Position numbers and translations under genes: made by a program
Assembly: GCF_051846915.1 (NCBI RefSeq)
Contig: NZ_JBPYCR010000013.1
Location: 1 to 64,000, forward strand
Direction of reading: 5' to 3'
DNA length: 64,000 nucleotides
Source: JBPYCR01 sp051846915
GTDB lineage: Bacteria > Bacillota > Bacilli > Bacillales > Amphibacillaceae
Part shown: in pieces, positions 7,776-16,258 of the stretch
Layout of the letters: each line of letters opens with the position of its first letter
Numbering within the stretch: position 1 is the first letter of the stretch
Notes under the pieces: generated by a model
What the model was told of the DNA's origin: nothing
The model's input: the letters and a program-made list of their open reading frames with translations, nothing else
Database searches by the model: none

Positions 7776-9544
7776 TGTTTTGGCGCAGCGTAGTAGGCAA
7801 ACTAGCAATAACTATACTATTGCTAGTTTCTTTTGTGTTATTTATACTGACAATCTTATTACTTGAATTTTTCGAAGGCTTTCATATTCAAGAAGCAGAA
7901 AAGGATATGATGCAAACGGCGACAAAGGTTTCTGTTTTAGTGGAACAACATGATGAAGAGGATTTAGTTATGGGAACGACGGAACGAGTAAAAGATCCTG
8001 TAAGTAGAGTAGTCATTGTTTTTCAGGATGGATCCTTGTGGTCTTCTGATACGACAAATGAGGATTTACTTCATTTGGATAATGAGTGGTTTTTAAACAA
8101 CGAAGATATTAAACAAGCAGCTGCGAATAACAAGTCCTTCAATAAACAAATGGTTATCCCCGACAACGAAGTCGAAGTAATGATTGTTGCAGATCCGATT
8201 AAACATAACAATGGTGTTGTTATAGTGTATCAATCTCTTGATGCAGTCGATCAAACAAAGGCGGAAACGACGAAAATTATCTTTGTTGCTGCTGGGATTG
8301 CGATTATATTAACAACTGTTTTTGCGTTCTTTTTGTCCACTCGAATAACATCTCCGTTAATAAAAATGCGGGAAGCTGCCTTCGATTTAACGAGAGGAGA
8401 ATTTAACACGAAGGTCCCTATTTTGACTCATGATGAAATAGGAGAGCTTGCCATTGCCTTTAACCGAATGGGGAGGCAATTGAAGTTTCATATAAATGCA
8501 CTAAGACAGGAGAAAGAGCAGCTATCTGGAATTGTGACCTCGATGGCTGATGGGGTTATCACACTTAACAGATCAGGTGAAATGATTATAACGAATCCAC
8601 CTGCTCAGAAATTTGTTCGAGATTGGTATTTTGAAAATGGCAAAGTGTTGGATAAGGATAATATGTTATTACCGGAAGAGTTAAACCAAATTTTGCAAAA
8701 AGTGATTAATGGGGAAAATGAAGTATTGCAGGAGCTTAGCTTACAAGGCCGCAATTGGGTAATGATAATGACACCGTTATATGATCAAGCTTATGTACGA
8801 GGCGCCGTAGCGGTCATACGTGACATGACCGAAGAAAGGCAAATGGACAAGCTTAGAAAGGATTTTATTGCTAATGTGTCACATGAATTAAGAACCCCTA
8901 TTGCTTTATTACAAGGGTATAGTGAAGCTATTGTTGACGATATTGCTGATACAAAAGAAGCGAAAAATGAGCTGGCTCAAATCATTCATGAAGAATCACT
9001 ACGAATGGGACGTCTTGTGAATGAGTTACTTGATATAGGCAGAATGGAAGCCGGCCATATACAACTACAGCTTGAGTCGAACAACGTGGAAAGTTTTATT
9101 GATCGGATTCTTAAAAAATTCACACAAGCCGCAAAAGAAAATAATGTTCGATTGGAATTGACGAAAAGTATTGAAAAAGATGAAGCGGTTTTTGATGCCG
9201 ATCGTCTGGAGCAAGTGTTGACCAATTTAATTGATAATGCACTCAATCATTCAAATGACAATGGTAAGGTCCACATTGAGGTGACAAATACAGCAGACAT
9301 GCTATACGTTGAAGTAATAGACAATGGCAGTGGTATACCGGAAGAAGATTTATCTTTTGTTTTCGAACGGTTTTATAAAGCGGATAAATCTCGTACTAGA
9401 AATAAAAAGAAAAAAGGAACCGGGCTTGGATTGGCGATAGCCAAACATATTGTTGAGGCACATTCTGGAACGATTGCTGTAAAAAGTAAATTAAATGAAG
9501 GGACAACATTCAGCTTCAAAATTCCACAAAACAAAGAAGATTAG
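7775..9544 (+). CDS. resE: Sensor histidine kinase ResE
   Basis: Membrane kinase of 589 residues. It has helices at about 8-32 and 166-188 around an extracytoplasmic sensor, a HAMP domain (about 185-240), a PAS domain (about 245-350), and a dimerisation domain with H370 in SHELRTP. The ATP domain has N488, DNGSGIP at 517-522 and GTGLGL at 548-553. It phosphorylates ResD in response to oxygen limitation or nitric oxide. It overlaps resD by one base and is the last gene of the res locus. Confidence 0.96.
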   Translation: MFWRSVVGKLAITILLLVSFVLFILTILLLEFFEGFHIQEAEKDMMQTATKVSVLVEQHDEEDLVMGTTERVKDPVSRVVIVFQDGSLWSSDTTNEDLLHLDNEWFLNNEDIKQAAANNKSFNKQMVIPDNEVEVMIVADPIKHNNGVVIVYQSLDAVDQTKAETTKIIFVAAGIAIILTTVFAFFLSTRITSPLIKMREAAFDLTRGEFNTKVPILTHDEIGELAIAFNRMGRQLKFHINALRQEKEQLSGIVTSMADGVITLNRSGEMIITNPPAQKFVRDWYFENGKVLDKDNMLLPEELNQILQKVINGENEVLQELSLQGRNWVMIMTPLYDQAYVRGAVAVIRDMTEERQMDKLRKDFIANVSHELRTPIALLQGYSEAIVDDIADTKEAKNELAQIIHEESLRMGRLVNELLDIGRMEAGHIQLQLESNNVESFIDRILKKFTQAAKENNVRLELTKSIEKDEAVFDADRLEQVLTNLIDNALNHSNDNGKVHIEVTNTADMLYVEVIDNGSGIPEEDLSFVFERFYKADKSRTRNKKKKGTGLGLAIAKHIVEAHSGTIAVKSKLNEGTTFSFKIPQNKED

Positions 9545-9545
9545 A

Positions 9546-9574
9546 TTGTTTATACGAAACAAATTCGTTATAAT
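9546..9574 (+). promoter_or_regulatory. SigA promoter of the B12 riboswitch transcript
   Basis: TTGTTT and a perfect TATAAT are separated by 17 bases, starting just after the resE stop. Transcription would begin near 9581, immediately upstream of the riboswitch. Confidence 0.7.
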
Positions 9575-9587
9575 AAGGTTTCAAAAT

Positions 9588-9756
9588 ATAGAATGAATTT
9601 GGTGACTGCTAAGTCTTAATAGGGAATCCGGTGAAAATCCGGAACTGTCCTCGCAACTGTAAATGAAGCGAAATAAGCATAATCCACTGTATGTTTTGGC
9701 ATATGGGAAGGCGCTTAAAGTAGGTATTCATCAGTCAGTAGACCTGCCAAGTTTAT
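9588..9756 (+). promoter_or_regulatory. Cobalamin (adenosylcobalamin) riboswitch
   Basis: The aptamer core is recognisable: AATAGGGAA at 9618-9626, the GGTGAAAATCC hairpin at 9630-9640, ACTGTCC then GCAACTGTAA, a variable GGGAAGGCG arm, and the B12 box AGTCAGTAGACCTGCC at 9733-9748. It lies in the untranslated leader of a lipoprotein/ECF transporter pair, with about 170 bases between the B12 box and the first start codon. This is the class that switches genes off when cobalamin is abundant. The expression platform is not obvious: no clear poly-T terminator is seen, so control of translation initiation is possible. Confidence 0.92.
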
Positions 9757-9926
9757 AAATTTTTGCTTCGAGGATTGAGCGTCTAAAGAGATGATGAATA
9801 ATCATTACGACTTGATATTGTAATAAATCATTCAGTATGTAAACTTTACACTGAAGGCTTGTTCATTTAATTTAAACCGAATTGCGAAATATCCTCGATG
9901 CTCTAATACAATACAGGAGGAAAAAA

Positions 9927-10358
9927 ATGACTAATTGGAGCAGACGTTTTATCGTATTTATTCTTACTATCGGGTTACTTGGGGCTTGTGCAGCGAATAA
10001 TGACAACCAAAATCAAGAACCGACTGCCGAAGAGGAAACAAACCAAACAGAACAGAGTGAAGAGGCTCAAGAAGAAAACATTGTTGTCACATTATCAAAA
10101 GATGATGGTGAAGAAATTATAGAGGAAAAGGAAATACCTATTGAAGAAGGAGCCATTCTTATGGATGTCATGAAAGCAAACTTTGACATTAAAGAAGACG
10201 GTGGTTTTATTCATTCAATTGAAGGGGTTGCTCCTGAAAAAGGAGAAGAGAAAGCATGGATGTATTTCGTTAATAACGAAATGCCTATGGTAGGTGCATC
10301 AGAGTTTGAATTGTCTGCAGGTGATGAGGTCACATTTGATCTTCAGTCCTATGAATAA
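9927..10358 (+). CDS. Lipoprotein with DUF4430 (transcobalamin-like) domain
   Basis: Lipoprotein of 143 residues. The signal peptide ends in a lipobox LGAC with C21, followed by an acidic Glu/Gln-rich linker (about 24-50). The C-terminal part (about 52-143) fits DUF4430, related to the C-terminal beta domain of transcobalamin and intrinsic factor. GGAGG lies 7 bases before the ATG. It is under a cobalamin riboswitch and overlaps the ECF S-component gene. The inferred role is surface capture of cobalamin or a precursor for the transporter. Binding has not been shown for this protein, and the family assignment is from recall of the C-terminal pattern (AWMYFVN, GDEVTF). Confidence 0.8.
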   Translation: MTNWSRRFIVFILTIGLLGACAANNDNQNQEPTAEEETNQTEQSEEAQEENIVVTLSKDDGEEIIEEKEIPIEEGAILMDVMKANFDIKEDGGFIHSIEGVAPEKGEEKAWMYFVNNEMPMVGASEFELSAGDEVTFDLQSYE

Positions 10359-10863
10359 AGTGAATTTCAGCCCGTATCGGATCACTTTATTGGCACTACT
10401 TGCGGCACTTGCCGTCGTAGGGAGATATGCATTTGTATTTCTCCCAAATGTCCAACCGGTAACATCACTAATCATTATTTGTGGGGTCTTGCTAGGCCCC
10501 CTTTCTGCAGTGCTTTTGGCGATTTTGACAACTTTTTTATCAAATATGCTATTGGGAATGGGTATCTGGACAATATGGCAAATTGTCGCATGGGGAGCCA
10601 TCGGAGTAATTAGCGGTATGATTGGCAGTGTATTCGGGGAGCTGAGACTGCATACTATCATGATTTATTCGATTTTTTGTGGCTATTTTTATGGACTTAT
10701 CATCTCGCTTACTACATACCAAGTAACCGGGAAGTTTTGGCCTTACTACATACTTGGACTTCCGATGGATACTTATCATGCGATTGGTAATGCAATATTT
10801 ATGCTTCTTGTATATCCGATTATATCACTTTTATTTAAAAAGTATTCCAAAGCACACTTATAA
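10351..10863 (+). CDS. ECF transporter substrate-binding (S) component, probably cobalamin
   Basis: Integral membrane protein of 170 residues with about five or six hydrophobic helices, the size of ECF S components. The N-terminal helix (ITLLALLAALAVVGR) and the following NVQPVTS loop are typical of S components. The ATG at 10351 overlaps the lipoprotein gene by eight bases, so the two are translationally coupled. No EcfA or EcfT genes are adjacent, so it presumably shares the common energising module encoded elsewhere. Substrate is inferred from the B12 riboswitch only. A cobinamide or queuosine-type substrate cannot be excluded. Confidence 0.8.
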   Translation: MNKVNFSPYRITLLALLAALAVVGRYAFVFLPNVQPVTSLIIICGVLLGPLSAVLLAILTTFLSNMLLGMGIWTIWQIVAWGAIGVISGMIGSVFGELRLHTIMIYSIFCGYFYGLIISLTTYQVTGKFWPYYILGLPMDTYHAIGNAIFMLLVYPIISLLFKKYSKAHL

Positions 10864-10964
10864 GATTTCGACGAACTTCACTGCTCGGTATGGAAATAAT
10901 CCGTGTTCTATTAAGCGTAAATAAACATGAGAGATGGTTTGAAATGAGTGGAGGGAAGAACTCT

Positions 10965-12077
10965 ATGTTGTTGAAAAGCGTGATACTAACTTGTTTTGAC
11001 AAACTACAAAAAGAAAGATCCTCAAGCGCAGTATATCATATTTTAACCGCAAAACGTTCCATACAGACGATCCAGGATATTCATTTATATCAATTGCAAT
11101 CATTTTATGGTATTTATAAAACTTTGAAAAAAAGTATATTTGAACATACATTACATCAAATGAATAAAGATGGGTTGCTAAATGGTCTATCCGAAGAAGC
11201 GATGGTCCATGATCTCACGCCTGCAGGGGAAAAGTGGTTGAAGGAGAACTATAAAGTATGTAGCCTACACTATTTTAATGGAATTATGTTTGAAGAAATG
11301 AGTTTACCATTTGCTGAGAGGCTTTTATTGCTCATTCAAGTTTTTACAAATAGTAGGATGAATCATAATACATATATCCCTGTAGTTGATAAAAGAGAAA
11401 TTGAATTATGGGTAAAAAAATATTATAAACAGATGAATAATCAACAAGAAAATTTTTTAGAAAAACTATATAACGAATTGGAACAAATTTTGGATTGTTT
11501 CTCAAATAAAGAAGCAGAAATATTTGTACAGCGCCTAACAGGATATAAATATTATGGTAAAAGCATGGAACAAATCGCTATACGATATGCATCTACTTTT
11601 CAGGATGTTCATTTGTTGCTTGAACGAACATTACATCGCATGCTCCAGATTATTATCACCAACAAAACGACTTATCCACTATTATTCTCCATCATTAAAG
11701 ACCTTGTGCAAACAGATAAACTAACCCAATCAGCAAGAAAAACGTATTATTATTTGGACAAGCAATACACTCCGCATGAAATAGCGAAAATTCGTAAGCT
11801 AACTGTAAATACAGTCTATGACCACATTGTGGAAATTGCCGTAGACGATAAACATTTTCCAATTGAAACCTACGTTGATCAGTTCAAGCAAAAAGAAATT
11901 ATGAATGCTGTACAAAGAAGCGGCTCCTATAAACTAAAATCGTTGAAACAATATGTTAGTGAAGAGATCACCTATTTTCAAATACGCCTTGTATTAACGA
12001 TGATTACACATATTAAGGGAGGAGAGGAGTATGAACCAAACGCCAGTGCTGGAGACACAACTTCAAAGACATTTTAA
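10965..12077 (+). CDS. ypbB: YpbB family helix-turn-helix protein
   Basis: Protein of 370 residues matching B. subtilis YpbB in place and length (about 352). A C-terminal helix-turn-helix segment (about 255-300, pattern YTPHEIAKIRKLTVNTVYDH) resembles the HTH domains appended to RecQ helicases. Function is unknown. The ATG at 10965 follows GGAGGGA (10950-10956). Its 3' end overlaps recS by 47 bases, suggesting joint action or regulation with the helicase. The ferredoxin gene that I recall near ypbB in B. subtilis is absent. Confidence 0.88.
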   Translation: MLLKSVILTCFDKLQKERSSSAVYHILTAKRSIQTIQDIHLYQLQSFYGIYKTLKKSIFEHTLHQMNKDGLLNGLSEEAMVHDLTPAGEKWLKENYKVCSLHYFNGIMFEEMSLPFAERLLLLIQVFTNSRMNHNTYIPVVDKREIELWVKKYYKQMNNQQENFLEKLYNELEQILDCFSNKEAEIFVQRLTGYKYYGKSMEQIAIRYASTFQDVHLLLERTLHRMLQIIITNKTTYPLLFSIIKDLVQTDKLTQSARKTYYYLDKQYTPHEIAKIRKLTVNTVYDHIVEIAVDDKHFPIETYVDQFKQKEIMNAVQRSGSYKLKSLKQYVSEEITYFQIRLVLTMITHIKGGEEYEPNASAGDTTSKTF

Positions 12078-13581
12078 CTATTCCACATTTCAACCGGGAC
12101 AGAAAGAAATTATAGAAGATGTATTAAAAGGAAATGATGTGATAGGCATATTACCGACCGGATCAGGGAAATCTTTATGCTATCAATTGCCGGCCAAACT
12201 TCTTGAAGGCACAACAATTGTAATTTCACCTTTAATTTCTTTAATGATGGATCAGGTTAAGCAACTAAAAGCTAGCCAATTCAAAGAAGTAGTTGCTCTA
12301 ACCAGTTTTATTCCATACGGGCAGCGACAATGTTTATACAAAACTCTTCATCGGTATAAATTGGTATATATGTCACCCGAATTATTGCAGCAACAGGAAG
12401 TGATGGATGAATTAAAAAAAATTAAAGTGAGTTTATTTGTTATTGACGAAGCACATTGCATCTCACAGTGGGGATTTGAATTCAGGCCGGATTATTTAAA
12501 GCTCGATCTCATTATCCGTCAGTTGGAAAACCCGCCTGTTTTAGCGTTAAGTGCGACTGTCACTGAAGCAATACAACGGGATATTCGAACGGCTTTAAAA
12601 AGACCACACATGATTCAGCATATATACCCCATGGACAAAGAAAACATTATATTTACAGTAAAAGAAGTATTGAATAATAATGAAAAAATGACGTGTCTTC
12701 TGCGAATCTTACGTCCTTATCGATTGCCTGCAATTATTTATTTTTCAAGCAGAGCAGAAGCAGAAATAATTGCACAAAGACTATCTAATGAACTCGCAGC
12801 TTTTCGAATTGCTTATTACCATGGGGGAATGGAAAGTATAGACCGTGTTATGGTTCAACAACAATTTATGAATGACCAATTGGATATAGTATGTTGTACG
12901 AGTGCATTTGGCATGGGAATTAATAAAAGCAATATTCGGTTAGTTATTCATTATCATCTGCCTGCACAGTTAGAGGCCTTTATTCAAGAAGTAGGAAGAT
13001 CAGGGCGTGATGGAAAAAGCAGTGTAAGCTTGTTGTTATACTCCAAAAATGATGTTAATATCCATCAACACTTAATACATAAAGAATTGCCTTCCGAGGA
13101 AGAAATTAATGAAGTATGGGAAAAATTATATATCATGCATTTACAGCGACAGTTAATACCGCCGGAAGCAGAAAAAAAGTTCGAATTAAATGAAAATCAA
13201 TGGCGATTTTTGCACTATCAAGCCGAAAAGCATGGTATGATTACTAATAATATCATTAATTTTGAACCAAAAACATGGGAAAGTTCTCGAAAACAAATAC
13301 AACAATTTAAAAATGAGAGACAATTGATTAAACAACAGAAATTAAATGAAATGGTTGATTGGATATATGAAAAAGGGTGTCTCCGTAAACGATTATATGC
13401 CAATTTTCAAGAAGGATATAAGGAACCGGCAGTTTCATGTTGTAAAAATTGTGGTTTCTCTTTAACCGATTGGAATGCGGACAATCCGGTTATTGATATG
13501 GAACAATCATTGACTTGGCGAGATCAATTAAAACAAATATTGTTAGTTGGAGAATTAAATGAAACAGACGGAGTTAATTAA
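12031..13581 (+). CDS. recS: RecQ-family ATP-dependent DNA helicase RecS
   Basis: Superfamily 2 helicase of 516 residues, 3'-5' polarity by family. Walker A GSGKS at 44-48, DEAH at 139-142, and the RecQ signature QEVGRSGRDG near 320-330 are present. A zinc-binding region with a CCKNCG cluster is near the C-terminus. There is no HRDC domain, as in the short RecS (YpbC) of B. subtilis rather than full-length RecQ. GGAGAGGAG precedes the ATG. It acts in recombinational repair of damaged forks. Confidence 0.94.
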   Translation: MNQTPVLETQLQRHFNYSTFQPGQKEIIEDVLKGNDVIGILPTGSGKSLCYQLPAKLLEGTTIVISPLISLMMDQVKQLKASQFKEVVALTSFIPYGQRQCLYKTLHRYKLVYMSPELLQQQEVMDELKKIKVSLFVIDEAHCISQWGFEFRPDYLKLDLIIRQLENPPVLALSATVTEAIQRDIRTALKRPHMIQHIYPMDKENIIFTVKEVLNNNEKMTCLLRILRPYRLPAIIYFSSRAEAEIIAQRLSNELAAFRIAYYHGGMESIDRVMVQQQFMNDQLDIVCCTSAFGMGINKSNIRLVIHYHLPAQLEAFIQEVGRSGRDGKSSVSLLLYSKNDVNIHQHLIHKELPSEEEINEVWEKLYIMHLQRQLIPPEAEKKFELNENQWRFLHYQAEKHGMITNNIINFEPKTWESSRKQIQQFKNERQLIKQQKLNEMVDWIYEKGCLRKRLYANFQEGYKEPAVSCCKNCGFSLTDWNADNPVIDMEQSLTWRDQLKQILLVGELNETDGVN

Positions 13582-14125
13582 AAAATTGTCTGATAAAGAA
13601 CTATTTAAACAATTAATCATAACACAAATGATATTATTATTTATAAGTTTTGTGTCCAGCTTTTTTTTATTTGATAATGTGTCAGAGTGGTTTACATATT
13701 TTGACTTTAATGGATTTAATATTGTTTATTATGGAGTTATTCCCGGTATTGTGATTGTGTTGATCGACTTAGTTCTCATCGTATTGGTACCAAAGCGGTT
13801 TTATGATGACGGGGGAATAAATGAAAGGGTATTTAAAAATCGAACCGTATTAGAAATATTTGCAATAGCATTGATTGTAGCCGTTGCAGAAGAATTTTTA
13901 TTTAGGGGAGTAATACAAACCACATTCGGCTATATTACAGCCAGCATCATATTTGCACTTGTACATGTTCGTTATTTGCATAAACCGATTATGTTTTTAT
14001 CCGTTTTATTTGTCAGTTTCTATATTGGGTATTTGTTTGTACTTACCGAAAATCTGGTCGTTACAATCACTGTGCATTTTATTGTTGATTTCATACTAGG
14101 CATTGTCATACAAAAGCAAAAGTGA
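13559..14125 (+). CDS. ypbD: CPBP-family intramembrane metalloprotease YpbD
   Basis: Polytopic protein of 188 residues in the CAAX protease and bacteriocin-processing (ABI) family. Catalytic-type residues are visible: EEFLFR (E111, E112, R116), H136 in the third conserved motif and H173 near the last helix. It overlaps recS by 23 bases, so translation is probably coupled. Substrate unknown. The position corresponds to ypbD. Confidence 0.92.
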   Translation: MKQTELIKKLSDKELFKQLIITQMILLFISFVSSFFLFDNVSEWFTYFDFNGFNIVYYGVIPGIVIVLIDLVLIVLVPKRFYDDGGINERVFKNRTVLEIFAIALIVAVAEEFLFRGVIQTTFGYITASIIFALVHVRYLHKPIMFLSVLFVSFYIGYLFVLTENLVVTITVHFIVDFILGIVIQKQK

Positions 14126-14136
14126 GGTGTGGTAAA

Positions 14137-14472
14137 TTGAGCGTGCAAAATAATAATGAAGATCATCAAGCAGCAAAACTGCAACAGTTATTTGCAGAGA
14201 TTAACCATGAAGGAACAAAAGATGAACCAAATGAACCTGAAAACAATGGGTCAAACAAAGATGATGATGCACAGGATATGATTGATAAAGTGGATATATT
14301 GAACTTGCCACCAAGAAGTGAAATACATGGAAGTAAAAATAAAAACACACGGATTAAATTTAAAATGCCATTTATTAGAATAGTCGCTGTTATAATCCTA
14401 TTGATCATCGTTTCAGGATTGGCTTATTATATGTACCTAAATGAATTGCTTATATTTACTATATTTAGCTAA
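14137..14472 (+). CDS. ypbE: Short YpbE-like membrane protein lacking the LysM domain
   Basis: Protein of 111 residues with an acidic, asparagine-rich cytoplasmic head, the VDILNLPPRSEIH segment characteristic of YpbE, a basic stretch and one membrane helix (about 85-105). It ends a few residues later. B. subtilis YpbE continues into an extracellular LysM domain (about 240 residues in all), and no LysM coding is seen downstream in any frame. The start is taken as the TTG at 14137, after GAGGTGTGG. A GTG at 14122 is in frame but overlaps that site. Possibly a natural short form or a truncated gene. Confidence 0.8.
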   Translation: MSVQNNNEDHQAAKLQQLFAEINHEGTKDEPNEPENNGSNKDDDAQDMIDKVDILNLPPRSEIHGSKNKNTRIKFKMPFIRIVAVIILLIIVSGLAYYMYLNELLIFTIFS

Positions 14473-14646
14473 ATGTATTGGCTACTACATAATCAGCAGG
14501 AGTCATACTGGTTATTATAAATGTCATAATTATATGCTGATGAATCTGCATATAATGTAACTAAGGCGATTCAAATTCCCTAATATTTTGTTCGATGGTA
14601 ACCGCAACATGAAAATGTTCCGAAACTAGATCGGAGGAACTTAGTT

Positions 14647-15411
14647 TTGTTATTAGCTGCCTTTTTCCTGCTGTTGATTTTAATTTTTTATATGATATAT
14701 AAGGCACACTACGATATAATCAATTACCAAACAATCGTAGATAATAAATTGCCAACGGCTTTTAATGGGATGAGCATATTTTTTATAGCGGATATCCACC
14801 GCCGACTTATAAAGGATGCAACATTAAATAAGATCAGTCATCCTATTGATTTTGTTATGATCGGGGGAGATTTAACGGAAAAAGGTGTACCTTTTGAACG
14901 GACCAGAAAGAATATAACGAAACTCAAACGATGGAATGTTCCGATCTATTTTGTTATGGGGAATAACGATTATGAAGTGTTGCCGGGTACATTTGAAACC
15001 TTACTACAACAAGAAGGTGTTGTAGTGTTAAAGGATGATTTTACACAAATACATAAAAGAACGTCTTCTATATATTTGTATGGATTTGATTATGATCCTG
15101 ATCATGCTAATCATTTATTTGTTAATTGGGATAAGGAGTCAGTCGCATTTCGGATTTTGCTTACACATACACCTCGTTCATTTGAGGAGTTGCCTCATGA
15201 AATTCAGAATAAATTCAACATTGTATTTGCTGGTCATACGCATGGTGGTCAAATACGATTGGGTCCTCTTGGATTGTATCGAAACGGAGGATTAAGTAAC
15301 GTCGGGGATACGAACGTGTTGATTAGTGAAGGATATGGGTATTCACTTTTACCCTTTCGACTACAAACAACAGCTGAATGCCATGTAATAACGCTTAAAG
15401 AAAAAGAGTGA
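14647..15411 (+). CDS. ypbG: Membrane-anchored metallophosphoesterase YpbG
   Basis: Calcineurin-like phosphoesterase of 254 residues with an N-terminal membrane helix (about 2-19). The metal-binding blocks are D49xH51, GGD at 73-75, GNND at 105-108 (asparagine in place of the usual histidine), LLTHTP and GHTHGGQ. TTG start after GGAGGAAC. Substrate unknown. Position fits ypbG. The 174 bases before it contain an imperfect dyad, TATATGC...GCATATA (14531-14554), at a TATAAT-like -10. Confidence 0.92.
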   Translation: MLLAAFFLLLILIFYMIYKAHYDIINYQTIVDNKLPTAFNGMSIFFIADIHRRLIKDATLNKISHPIDFVMIGGDLTEKGVPFERTRKNITKLKRWNVPIYFVMGNNDYEVLPGTFETLLQQEGVVVLKDDFTQIHKRTSSIYLYGFDYDPDHANHLFVNWDKESVAFRILLTHTPRSFEELPHEIQNKFNIVFAGHTHGGQIRLGPLGLYRNGGLSNVGDTNVLISEGYGYSLLPFRLQTTAECHVITLKEKE

Positions 15412-15580
15412 TCGGAAGACAGAGCAGAAGCGGTCTTACACACGGTAACTCGTTAAACAATAGAATTAAATGATACAAGTTCAAATTTACATTGATCATC
15501 ATATAATGTAATACACAAATGATACCAACATAGCTTAATCTTATTCGAATTAAAAGTTACATTATTTAGGAGGGTGCGGC

Positions 15581-16168
15581 ATGCGGATTGAGCGAGTTTC
15601 TGACGATCAATTTACCATTTTTTTAACCTTTGATGATTTAGTTGAACGTGGCTTTACACGCGATGATTTGTGGCGGGATGCGACAAATGTGAAGAATTTA
15701 TTCAGCGACATGATGTATGAAGCAAGTACGGAACTGGAGTTTGAGTTAGAAGGTTTACTACTTGTGCATGTTCATTTAATGCAAGCACAAGGGATGCATA
15801 TCATTGTTACACAAAAGGCAGATCCATTTGATTTTGATGAGGAATTTATTGAAATGGAAGTTTTATTGGATGAGAGTAGAGAATTGATCTTTTACTTTGA
15901 TGACTTTGAAGACGTTATTAAAGTGTCAGATCATTTATATACACGTAATATAATAGATGGACAAATATATTTCTTTAATAATAACTATTATGTACTATTG
16001 GAACAAAAAGATTTGAAGCAAAATAAAGAAGATATTATTGCAATTATGTCAGAGTATTCGACACCGAGCATTATTACATCTTATCGATTAAAAGAATACG
16101 GAAAAGAAATTATTAATGCTCGTGCAATCGAGAAAATTGTTCACTATTTTCATCCAGATCACTCTTGA
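15581..16168 (+). CDS. mecB: MecA-family ClpC adaptor (YpbH/MecB)
   Basis: Adaptor of 195 residues that delivers substrates to ClpC in the ClpCP protease. The N-terminal substrate-binding domain begins with MRIERVSDDQ and the C-terminal ClpC-binding domain spans about 105-190. Its length is closer to the paralogue YpbH/MecB (194) than MecA (218). AGGAGG lies upstream of the ATG. A second adaptor, mecA, is expected elsewhere in the genome. Confidence 0.9.
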   Translation: MRIERVSDDQFTIFLTFDDLVERGFTRDDLWRDATNVKNLFSDMMYEASTELEFELEGLLLVHVHLMQAQGMHIIVTQKADPFDFDEEFIEMEVLLDESRELIFYFDDFEDVIKVSDHLYTRNIIDGQIYFFNNNYYVLLEQKDLKQNKEDIIAIMSEYSTPSIITSYRLKEYGKEIINARAIEKIVHYFHPDHS

Positions 16169-16258
16169 AAATGATAGTATGTTACCCGTAAAAATGATAC
16201 TATTTAATTAATCAAAAGGAATAAATAGATCAGTTTTAAGCGACAGGGAGTGTATGGT

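Noticed and set aside
14473..14646. Possible frameshifted LysM remainder of ypbE
   Set aside because: No frame encodes a LysM-like sequence, so truncation by frameshift is not supported.
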